The translations under genes and the position numbers were made by a program. From Treponemataceae bacterium (GTDB taxonomy: Bacteria; Spirochaetota; Spirochaetia; Treponematales; Treponemataceae), in NCBI GenBank assembly GCA_024402455.1, contig JAKSTS010000036.1, positions 1 to 18,642 of the forward strand: 18,642 nucleotides of DNA, given 5' to 3'. A model generated the notes under the pieces. The model made no database searches, was not told the DNA's origin, and saw nothing but the letters and a program-made list of their open reading frames with translations. Shown here piece by piece: positions 1 through 7,716 of the stretch (position 1 is its first letter; every line of letters starts with the position of its first letter).

Positions 1-579
1 AAAATCCTGAACATTTGTAATGCCCCAGCCGAAAGGCAAGGTTGAGCTGCCCATTCCTGCCTGTGTTACGCCGTCAGAAAAGAACACAAGCCTGTCGCCC
101 GGTCGTGCTTCATATTGTGAATAATGCAGCTGAGCTTCTACTTTTGGCGCAGTTGATTTATCTTTGCGTTCGAATGCAGAAATGTCTTTGAGCGGTTCAA
201 CTATTGTCTGTTCCCTTACAAGAACATACGGCGGATTGTCATATTCTACAACACGGACTGTTGAATTCGGTTCGATGTCTACAAGCGTAAATGTTGCATA
301 GCTTATGCCGCGTTTCTGGCACACAGGAAGTGTGTTCATGATTATTTCTGCAGCACGTTTTATAGGAATATCTGAAGCAACAAAACGTGTTGCCATTGTT
401 GCTGTCAATGTGGCAAGCACACCGGCTTTTATGCCTGAGCCTAAACCGTCTGAAAGAGTCGTAATAACGCGGCCGTCTGTCTGGTTTTTCTGCGAAAGAA
501 AAACATCGCCGGGTGCACCCTGCTTATGTTTGCAGACTTGATAATGAGCCACTTCAATAAAAGGCTTATCACTGTTCAT
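1..579 (-). CDS. SpoIIE/PP2C-type serine phosphatase (partial)
   Basis: The reading frame is open from the ATG at 577-579 to the left edge, giving 193 residues of an incomplete protein. It shows the SpoIIE (PPM-like) phosphatase core: G24-D25 in 'GAPGDVF', 'LSDGLGSG' around D44, and 'RLVFFSDGVTQAG' around D169. These carry the aspartates that bind the metal pair in the family. SpoIIE phosphatases dephosphorylate serine or threonine, often on anti-sigma-factor antagonists. The start overlaps the end of the hydrogenase gene by 11 bases. A second in-frame ATG lies six bases upstream, but the AGAGG ribosome site touches that one directly and is correctly spaced only for the chosen start. The overlap implies translational coupling with the sensory-type hydrogenase, so this is probably its output enzyme; that role is inferred. 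The C-terminus is outside the window. Confidence 0.9.
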   Translation of the reverse strand, partial: MNSDKPFIEVAHYQVCKHKQGAPGDVFLSQKNQTDGRVITTLSDGLGSGIKAGVLATLTATMATRFVASDIPIKRAAEIIMNTLPVCQKRGISYATFTLVDIEPNSTVRVVEYDNPPYVLVREQTIVEPLKDISAFERKDKSTAPKVEAQLHYSQYEARPGDRLVFFSDGVTQAGMGSSTLPFGWGITNVQDF

Positions 580-2305
580 CTTCATCCTCTGAGAATGATT
601 CGATAATCGAATTAAGAATGGCTTCTGATTCAGCTGCATTTTCACCTAACAGAAAGGCAATCTGCTGAACAACCGAAAGATTTTTGTCTATAACCTTTTT
701 GGCCTGGCTTATGATGCGGTGTTTCTGTACTTCTGGTGCCGTAACATCTTCGATAACACCGCCTGCAATAGATTCTTTTTCGATTGCAAAAACCGAAACA
801 TGGAAAATCTTTTTGCCTTCCCTTATGTCACGTTCAATAACGTCAGGTCCGTTTATGGAAATTACGTCAGAGAAGAAACGTGCAAAACCTGCCAGTTTGT
901 CTAAATCTGCACCTTCCATTCCAGGTTTAATTTCATACATTTCAAGCACATCTGAACCGAGCAGACGTGCAAAATTTTCATTACATTCAACAATTTTTAA
1001 GTCTTTGTCTGCAATTACAACTCCGCCTGGAATTGTCTTGATAAGACCGTTCGCTTTTTTCTGTGCAAGCTTTCTCATATAAGAAACGCACATTGTTTTT
1101 TCGGCGCGGTTATCAAGCATTGCTTCTGCAAAGGCGCGGCATGTGTCATAGCCGCAGCTTGCACAGTTTACTTCGTCTATTGCCGAATATTTGCCGACAG
1201 AACGAAGAGCATCCCTGATTTCTTCATCTGTGTGGCTTATTTTTGGCATTGCGTTTATCGGCAGCGTACCTTTCATTTCCGGCATCTGTTCAAGTGCGTT
1301 TTTATTCAGTGTTTTTTCTGCTGAATCTGCATACTGCATGATCTGCACATGCCGCAGTGCAGCAGCAGATTTTCGTTTTGTAACAGGTCCGTTTATGCAG
1401 CCGCCTTTACATGCAAGCAGTTCAATAAAAAGCGGTTCTTTCAGCGAATCAATATCAAGACCTTTGAGGGCTTCTTCTATCTGCTTTATGCCTGAAACAG
1501 ATAAAGATCTTATTGAATTTTGATAAGTATTAATAGAAGAAATCATTCCACCGTCTACAGGATAAAGTGCGCCAAGTGCGGCTTTTTGTGGAATAAATCT
1601 GTCATCTTCTTTTGGAATGCAGTTAAAAGGCGTAATTCCTTCGTTTTCAAGCCATTTGCGCAGGTTTTCAAATGTAACCGCTGCATCAATTTCTGCAAAA
1701 GAATCAGCTTCGCCTTTTTTGGCAATACAAGGACCGATAAAAATAATTCCAATGTCATCGCCGTAGATTTTTTTTAGATAACGTGCATGGGCAAGCAGTG
1801 GCGAAGCACAGTCTGTAATGTAAGGCGAATAATCGCTCATAAACTGTTTGATAAATTCAACTACAGACGGACATGCAGAAGAAAGAAAAAGTTTCTGTTC
1901 TGTTTTGTTTTCTTTTGCTTTTTTAAATTCTTCTGCAAGATATGCAGAGACAAAATCTGCACCAAGTGCTGTTTCTGAAACACCCCAGAAACCAAGCTTT
2001 TTAAGTGCTGCAACTATCTGGTTCGGTGTAAATTCCGGAAATTCAGATGAAAATGACGGAGCAAGCGAAACTATTACACGCTTTTTTAACTGAATGAGCT
2101 GCCGTGCTTTTGGAACATCATCGCGGACGTGTTTTGCTTTTGCAGAACAGTTTATTACGCAGTTTCCGCACATGATGCACAGTTCAGAAACAACCATGGC
2201 GTGTCCGTTTTCAACACGAATGGCTTTTACCGGGCACTGGCGGATGCATTTATAGCAGTCCTGGCATTCAGTTTGTTCTGTATAAATTGGATAAAGAAAA
2301 TTCAT
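569..2305 (-). CDS. PAS-linked [FeFe]-hydrogenase, putative sensory type (HydS-like)
   Basis: This is a 578-residue multidomain iron-sulfur protein. Residues 14-24 and 43-53 are two 4Fe-4S ferredoxin motifs (CxxCxxCxxxC). Residues about 75-330 are the hydrogenase H-cluster domain, with candidate ligands C145 ('SSACPS'), C193 ('GPCIAKKGE'), C299 and C303 ('ACKGGC'). C381, C384, C389 and C406 form a further 4Fe-4S domain, followed by a PAS domain at about 420-520 and a helical tail. The L1 motif of catalytic enzymes (TSCCP) has Ala144 instead of the proton-relay cysteine, and L2 and L3 are also degenerate. Those changes, the PAS domain and the neighbouring phosphatase match the putative sensory [FeFe]-hydrogenases, so hydrogen or redox sensing is more likely than bulk turnover. 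An AGGAG site lies eight bases before the ATG. The start overlaps the ferredoxin stop (ATGA). No HydE/F/G maturases are in view. Confidence 0.93.
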   Translation of the reverse strand: MNFLYPIYTEQTECQDCYKCIRQCPVKAIRVENGHAMVVSELCIMCGNCVINCSAKAKHVRDDVPKARQLIQLKKRVIVSLAPSFSSEFPEFTPNQIVAALKKLGFWGVSETALGADFVSAYLAEEFKKAKENKTEQKLFLSSACPSVVEFIKQFMSDYSPYITDCASPLLAHARYLKKIYGDDIGIIFIGPCIAKKGEADSFAEIDAAVTFENLRKWLENEGITPFNCIPKEDDRFIPQKAALGALYPVDGGMISSINTYQNSIRSLSVSGIKQIEEALKGLDIDSLKEPLFIELLACKGGCINGPVTKRKSAAALRHVQIMQYADSAEKTLNKNALEQMPEMKGTLPINAMPKISHTDEEIRDALRSVGKYSAIDEVNCASCGYDTCRAFAEAMLDNRAEKTMCVSYMRKLAQKKANGLIKTIPGGVVIADKDLKIVECNENFARLLGSDVLEMYEIKPGMEGADLDKLAGFARFFSDVISINGPDVIERDIREGKKIFHVSVFAIEKESIAGGVIEDVTAPEVQKHRIISQAKKVIDKNLSVVQQIAFLLGENAAESEAILNSIIESFSEDEDEQ

Positions 2306-2553
2306 TGTGGGTTCTCCTGCAAAAGTTCGTGTTGCAGCAAATCAATTAAGCCTTCTGAATAGACATTTGAAAAAAGTTTATCGTCAATTTTGATGTTCGG
2401 GCCATGCTTGCATTCATTTTCGCAAAGGCAGCCGCGCACCTGAACAGATTCTGTCAGATTATGTTCTTCGATGAAATTCTGGATAATTTTTGTATTTGCC
2501 GAGTTGCCGCGGCTGAAACATGAACTGCCCATGCATACCGTTATAGTTTTCAT
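2302..2553 (-). CDS. Thioredoxin-like [2Fe-2S] ferredoxin
   Basis: This 83-residue protein resembles the NuoE/HndA-type thioredoxin-fold [2Fe-2S] domain. C7 and C12 form a Cx4C pair and C44 and C48 a Cx3C pair in 'CLCENECKHGP', the usual four ligands; C42 is extra. The start is the ATG at 2551-2553 because GGAGG lies five bases upstream. An upstream in-frame start would add 17 residues unlike the family. Its TGA overlaps the hydrogenase ATG by four bases, so the two are probably translated together. It likely passes electrons to or from the hydrogenase clusters, or links them to a redox pool; that role is inferred from position. Confidence 0.9.
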   Translation of the reverse strand: MKTITVCMGSSCFSRGNSANTKIIQNFIEEHNLTESVQVRGCLCENECKHGPNIKIDDKLFSNVYSEGLIDLLQHELLQENPQ

Positions 2554-2856
2554 ATAAGCCTCCACCAGAAACATTCTGAGAATAACCGCACAGCGGAAAA
2601 TCAACAGCCTTGCAACAGCGTTTCAGCGCAGCTTCAAGAAGCGTCGGTACATTTAATCTTTGCAGAATAAAAGAAGACAAAGTTTTAATGCACGGGTTAA
2701 TTCTATATTTTTTTATCTAAAACAGCAATAGGAAGTGCATATATTGATATTCTGCAGAGGCTTATAAAAACTTTTTGCATTTTTAAATCTGCTTTTCAAA
2801 ATTGAAATTTTTAGAAGCAACTGGTATAAATAAAGTTGGTTTTTGTTTTTTTCATC

Positions 2857-2885
2857 TTGCCGTTTTCAGTTAAAATTAGTATTTT
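2857..2885 (+). promoter_or_regulatory. Candidate groL promoter
   Basis: TTGCCG (2857-2862) and TATTTT (2880-2885) are spaced 17 bases, matching a sigma-70-type promoter with one -35 and one or two -10 mismatches. Transcription would start near 2892, giving a leader of roughly 65 bases that contains the palindrome at 2905-2922 and the AAGGAG ribosome site at 2941-2946. Confidence 0.45.
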
Positions 2886-2904
2886 AGCTAATAAAGTAAG
2901 AATG

Positions 2905-2922
2905 AAAGACAAAAATGTCTTT
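2905..2922. repeat. Palindrome in the groL leader, possible operator
   Basis: AAAGACA-aaaa-TGTCTTT is a perfect inverted repeat with 7-base arms and a 4-base centre. It lies just downstream of the predicted groL start point and before the ribosome site. It is not the CIRCE element (TTAGCACTC-N9-GAGTGCTAA) bound by HrcA. It could be a binding site for another regulator or a weak RNA hairpin. The dyad is directly visible; the function is inferred. Confidence 0.4.
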
Positions 2923-2942
2923 AACATGTCTATAATTTTTAA

Positions 2943-4598
<1,656 letters not shown>

Positions 4599-4628
4599 TC
4601 CTGCAGCTTAAACAGAAGCATATAGCGT

Positions 4629-4683
4629 AAAAAAGGCTGTCCTTTTGTGGTGTTAAAAATGCCATGCCGGACAGCCTTTTTTT
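4629..4683 (+). terminator. Rho-independent terminator of groL
   Basis: A-rich AAAAAAGGCTGTCC (4629-4642) pairs with GGACAGCCTTTTTTT (4669-4683), giving a GC core stem of eight pairs extended by A-T pairs and a terminal run of seven T. It sits 30 bases after the groL stop and has no competing gene, so it should end the groL transcript. Confidence 0.85.
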
Positions 4684-4793
4684 ATGAAATGTGAAATTCC
4701 AGTTTGATTTTAAATGTTTTGAAGTCTGAATGAACTACAAGTGGACAGTCTTTTTTTATAAATAAGATATTGCTGATATATTTTAACAAAAAA

Positions 4794-4994
4794 CTAAAAA
4801 TGATAATTTATTCCGCTTTGCTTCATAATGGCATTTGCGGTGTGTCGTGACTTTATTTTTGAATCTACTGTAAAATTTCGGTTTGTTATCGGGCTGAAAT
4901 AAATATCATGGTCGCCTTTTCCATGGCGCACAAAAATACAGTTATTTTCCAAAAGAATTTCGCGAACTTTTTTTCGTATTCGGCCATTATGCAA
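4794..4994 (-). CDS. hicA: HicA-like mRNA interferase toxin
   Basis: This 66-residue basic protein has the HicA/YcfA double-stranded-RNA-binding fold pattern: an N-terminal helix ('IRKKVREILLENN'), then 'FVRHGKGDHDIYF' with candidate catalytic His29, then 'FTVDSKIKSRHTANAIMKQSGI'. HicA toxins cleave mRNA and are held inactive by HicB. No ATG is available in this frame. Translation most likely starts at the TTG at 4992-4994, three bases after AAAAGG, and overlaps the end of hicB by eight bases. A weak start for the toxin and a strong one for the antitoxin fits antitoxin excess. The stop is TAG. The assignment rests on motif pattern and the HicB partner. Confidence 0.8.
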   Translation of the reverse strand: MHNGRIRKKVREILLENNCIFVRHGKGDHDIYFSPITNRNFTVDSKIKSRHTANAIMKQSGINYHF

Positions 4995-5202
4995 ATACCT
5001 TTTCGTGGCGTTCTAAACGAAAACAGAATGAACTTGCATCAGTTTTTTGATTTAATTCCAAAAGTTCAGGTGCTGCAAATCGAACACGTTCAATCAATGC
5101 ATCAATAGACCCGCCTTCAAGTACAAGTCCCGGAATGTCGTCACTTTGTGCAATCCAAACACTGGCCTCATCATCCCATGTAAAATTGACAATGTATTCC
5201 AT
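4987..5202 (-). CDS. hicB: HicB-like antitoxin, DUF1902 family
   Basis: This 71-residue acidic protein begins 'MEYIVNFTWDDEASVWIA' and continues 'DDIPGLVLEGGSIDALIERV', the compact beta-alpha pattern of DUF1902/HicB antitoxins that occlude HicA. There is no separate helix-turn-helix or ribbon-helix-helix after the core, so self-repression would have to use another surface. The chosen ATG (5200-5202) has an excellent AAGGAGG six bases upstream; a start further upstream would swallow that site. It is first in a two-gene unit with hicA. Confidence 0.85.
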   Translation of the reverse strand: MEYIVNFTWDDEASVWIAQSDDIPGLVLEGGSIDALIERVRFAAPELLELNQKTDASSFCFRLERHEKVFA

Positions 5203-5221
5203 GGTGCACCTCCTTGCTGCC

Positions 5222-5230
5222 ATTATATCA
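5222..5230 (-). promoter_or_regulatory. Extended -10 promoter of hicBA
   Basis: On the minus strand the sequence reads TGATATAAT, a perfect extended -10 (TGnTATAAT). No good -35 is spaced correctly, as is allowed for extended -10 promoters. The start point would fall near 5215, placing the AAGGAGG at the very 5' end of a leader of about 13 bases. Confidence 0.6.
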
Positions 5231-5280
5231 CAGAGAAAATAAAAACGCTATTTTCAAGGCATGTGCTTAAAATTTATTGA

Positions 5281-5297
5281 ATGCAGATATGCTGCAT
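5281..5297. repeat. Palindrome in the hicB/HAD divergent region, possible operator
   Basis: ATGCAG-atatg-CTGCAT is a perfect 6-base-arm inverted repeat, flanked more loosely by AAAATT on the left and AATTTT on the right. It lies about 50 bases upstream of the hicBA -10 and about 50 bases upstream of the HAD gene start, so it could serve either side. The dyad is seen; regulator and role are unknown. Confidence 0.35.
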
Positions 5298-5310
5298 GAA
5301 TTTTATAGTT

Positions 5311-5340
5311 GTGGCAAAAACTGAATAAGTGGTTTATTAT
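5311..5340 (+). promoter_or_regulatory. Candidate promoter of the HAD gene
   Basis: GTGGCA (5311-5316) and TATTAT (5335-5340) are spaced 18 bases. Only seven bases separate the -10 from the ATG at 5348, so the transcript would begin at or next to the start codon. The -35 is weak, so this is tentative. Confidence 0.3.
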
Positions 5341-5347
5341 TTAAAAC

Positions 5348-6214
5348 ATGAAGAAAAAACCTGTTGTAGCTTTGATTTATGATTTTGATGGAACTCTTTC
5401 GCCTGGAAACATGCAGGAATTCAGTTTTATAAAAGCACTGAACATGAGTGCCGGAGAGTTTTGGACAAAAACAAACAAGCTTTCTGAAGCAAGTGATGCA
5501 AGCAGCATTTTGTGCTATATGAAAACAATGCTTGATGAAGCAAAATACCGGAACATTTCAATTTCAAGAAATTCATTTACAAAATTTGGCAACGAAATTG
5601 AGCTTTTTGATGGCGTAAAAGAATGGTTTAAATTGATAAACGATTATGGTGCAGAAAAAGGTCTTGAAATAAAACATTACATAAATTCTTCCGGCTTAAA
5701 AGAAATGATTGAAGGCACCTCAATTGCAAAAGAATTCGAACAGATTTTTGCGTGCTCATTTTTGTACAATTCAGACGGAATTGCAGAATGGCCGGGTGTT
5801 GCAATTGATTATACGACCAAAACGCAGTTTATTTTCAAGATAAATAAAGGAATAAAAACAGTCAGCGATTCTGTTGCAATTAATAAATTTGTGCCGGAAA
5901 ACGAGCGTGCCGTTCCTTTTAAGCGCATGATTTATTTCGGCGACGGCGAAACTGACATTCCATGCATGAAGCTTGTAAAACAGAACGGCGGTTATTCTGT
6001 TGCGGTTTATAAACCGAAAGACTTAAAAAAACAGCAGAGAGCACAGCAGCTTATTCTTGACGGCAGGGTCAATTTTGTTTCGCCTGCAAATTACAAAAAA
6101 GACGGCGACGTTTATAAAATTGTTTCTGTAATTTTAGATAAGATAAAATCAGATTATGATTTTGACAATCTGCTTTTAAAACACAAAACTGATGCAGAAA
6201 AAGCAAAAGAATAA
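5348..6214 (+). CDS. HAD-superfamily phosphatase
   Basis: This 288-residue cytoplasmic protein carries the haloacid dehalogenase signature: motif I 'YDFDGTLS' with nucleophile D12 and acid/base D14, motif II serine in 'YINSSG' (S114/S115), a candidate motif III lysine near K164-K192, and motif IV 'FGDGETDIP' (D199, D203) binding Mg2+. A helical cap of about 75 residues sits between motifs I and II (about 20-95), a C1-type cap layout. The family removes phosphate from small metabolites; the substrate cannot be read from sequence. No ribosome site precedes the ATG. The next gene begins 69 bases downstream on the same strand and may be co-transcribed. Confidence 0.88.
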   Translation: MKKKPVVALIYDFDGTLSPGNMQEFSFIKALNMSAGEFWTKTNKLSEASDASSILCYMKTMLDEAKYRNISISRNSFTKFGNEIELFDGVKEWFKLINDYGAEKGLEIKHYINSSGLKEMIEGTSIAKEFEQIFACSFLYNSDGIAEWPGVAIDYTTKTQFIFKINKGIKTVSDSVAINKFVPENERAVPFKRMIYFGDGETDIPCMKLVKQNGGYSVAVYKPKDLKKQQRAQQLILDGRVNFVSPANYKKDGDVYKIVSVILDKIKSDYDFDNLLLKHKTDAEKAKE

Positions 6215-6283
6215 AACAGCATACCTTGCGGTGCCTTTTGCGAATATGTTGATTTTTATGGCTGCTATTGATAAAGAGTGAAT

Positions 6284-7318
6284 ATGAAACGTTTGTTAAT
6301 TTGTCTTGTGATTTTAAGCGCATGTTTTTTTGTTTTTGCGCAGAAGGCCGAAACTGTGCCTGTTTTTGAAAAAATCGGGGTTTATTCATGTGGAAAACAG
6401 CCGAAACAGGTGATTTTCAGTCCCGATTCAAAATTTGTTGTTCTTCCGCTGCTTGAAGACGAAGGTTTTGATATTTTTAGTGTTGAACAGAAAAAAGTTA
6501 TAAAACGGATTGCACCGCCTGAGCAGAAAAAGCAGGGTTTTGCAGAAGGGCTTTTTATTGCAGAGAAAAAATCATTTTTTGTGTCGCAGATGACGACCGG
6601 CAATATTTACGAATATTCGTATCCGGAATTTGAACTGAAACGGACGATTAGCACAAAAGGAACATGGAGCAAGTTTATTGCATATAATTCAAAATATGAT
6701 GTGCTTGTTGTTTCAAACTGGGTTTCAAACGATGTTTCTGTAATTGATTATGCGACAGGTTCTGTAAAAAAGCTTATAAAAACAAAAGCAGCTCCGCGCG
6801 GCATGACTTTTGTTGATGACAGTGAAAATCTGATTGTTCTTGCATTTGACGGCGGAACAATTCAGAAATTCAGCATGAAAACATATGAACAGCTCGATTC
6901 AATTTATATAGAAAAAGCTGCAATGCGGCATATCGTAAAAAACAAAGACGAAACAAAAGCATGGGTCAGCGACATGTATCATGCAAATGTGCTCGAACTG
7001 AACTTAAAAGAATTCAAAATTGAAAATAAATATCATGTGTTTAACAACCCGAACACGATTGACCTGCTTGACGACCGCTATTTGTGCGTTTCGTGCAGAG
7101 GTCCGAACAACAAGCAGGACTATACAAAACGAAGTCCGCAGAACGGCAAGATTATTGTAATTGATACAGATGCAAAAACTCAGCTCTGCGAAATTCCTGG
7201 CGGAAACCAGCCGACCGGTCTTGCACTTTCCGGCGACCAGAAACTCCTTGTTTTTTCAGACTTTCAGGATGAAGCACTGGAACTCTATAAAATAACAACC
7301 GAAACTGTTTCAAACTAA
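6284..7318 (+). CDS. Secreted YncE-like beta-propeller protein
   Basis: This 344-residue protein starts with a signal peptide (KR, then a hydrophobic stretch ending 'FFVFAQK'), with likely signal peptidase I cleavage after A in V-F-A. An 'LSAC' lipobox-like string also occurs, but hydrophobic residues continue after the Cys, so lipidation is less likely. The mature part has repeated blades such as 'KQVIFSPDSKFVVLP', 'DVLVVSNWVSNDVSVIDYATG', 'KIIVIDTDAK' and 'QPTGLALSGDQKLLVFSDF', typical of the YVTN/YncE seven-bladed propeller. Such proteins act in the periplasm or at the surface, mostly with unknown ligands. I chose the ATG at 6284, preceded by AAAGAG; a GTG two codons earlier is possible. 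No terminator follows directly. Confidence 0.85.
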   Translation: MKRLLICLVILSACFFVFAQKAETVPVFEKIGVYSCGKQPKQVIFSPDSKFVVLPLLEDEGFDIFSVEQKKVIKRIAPPEQKKQGFAEGLFIAEKKSFFVSQMTTGNIYEYSYPEFELKRTISTKGTWSKFIAYNSKYDVLVVSNWVSNDVSVIDYATGSVKKLIKTKAAPRGMTFVDDSENLIVLAFDGGTIQKFSMKTYEQLDSIYIEKAAMRHIVKNKDETKAWVSDMYHANVLELNLKEFKIENKYHVFNNPNTIDLLDDRYLCVSCRGPNNKQDYTKRSPQNGKIIVIDTDAKTQLCEIPGGNQPTGLALSGDQKLLVFSDFQDEALELYKITTETVSN

Positions 7319-7417
7319 CAGTTATTTGTGCAGCTTGTCGGCATGAACCAGCCAAAAAGAATTGTTCCAAATGAAGCCGCGAAGAATAAACTCAAAGAAT
7401 GTGAACAATCTGCGGTT

Positions 7418-7636
7418 CTTAGGGCGGTGGCAGCCCTAAGCCGTGGCCAAAGAAGATGGGGTTTGGGGAAGAAACGTCGGTTGCTACGCAACCTTAACAA
7501 GTTTTGTTAACACAAAATTTGCAGCAAATTTGCCGCGAGTTTAGGCGAAGCATAAACTCGAAGGTTTCGTGCAAACGAAACCGGGACTTTGAGCTGGTGT
7601 CTTCCCCAAAATAAAGTTCAAACGCTTCCAAGCGTT
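7418..7636. repeat. Array of seven palindromes, five enclosed by a closing stem
   Basis: This intergenic element is packed with perfect inverted repeats: 7418-7440 (8-base arms), 7479-7493 (6, loop TAC), 7494-7510 (7, loop GTT), 7515-7531 (AAATTTGC arms), 7536-7560 (8, loop holding GCGAAGC), 7563-7582 (8, loop GCAA) and 7621-7636 (7). TTTGGGGAAGA (7462-7472) is the exact reverse complement of TCTTCCCCAAA (7600-7610) and encloses the middle five, so a five-armed multibranch fold is possible in RNA or single-stranded DNA. Both strands are open for about 60 codons here, with Arg-rich products typical of repeats. No T-run follows any hairpin, so it is not an ordinary terminator. Candidates are a structured RNA, a dispersed or MITE-like repeat, or a recombination site. 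The bases at 7319-7417 show nothing convincing. Confidence 0.75.
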
Positions 7637-7681
7637 AAAACATAAAAATCTGTTATAAATATCACTTAAAGTCTTGTCAAA

Positions 7682-7710
7682 TTGAAATTTAGTCTGAATC
7701 TAGATATATT
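7682..7710 (+). promoter_or_regulatory. Promoter of the ABC exporter operon
   Basis: TTGAAA (7682-7687) and TATATT (7705-7710) are spaced exactly 17 bases, a good sigma-70-type match. Only six bases separate the -10 from the ATG at 7717, so a normal start point coincides with the start codon and the mRNA would be leaderless. No ribosome site is present, consistent with that. Confidence 0.55.
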
Positions 7711-7716
7711 AAAAAC

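Noticed and set aside
2459..2680. Small minus-strand gene overlapping the ferredoxin start
   Set aside because: It would need a TTG start without a ribosome site, resembles no family I know, and runs out of frame through the well-supported ferredoxin gene.
7328..7510. Small Arg-rich protein genes on either strand of the hairpin array
   Set aside because: No ribosome sites, composition follows the palindromes, and both strands are open at once, which is typical of repeat DNA.
7462..7610. Integron attC site
   Set aside because: The multi-hairpin layout differs from a single imperfect attC hairpin, and I found no convincing RYYYAAC/GTTRRRY core pair at the ends.
7418..7636. CRISPR array
   Set aside because: The hairpins differ in sequence and spacing; there is no constant direct repeat with uniform spacers and no cas gene nearby.
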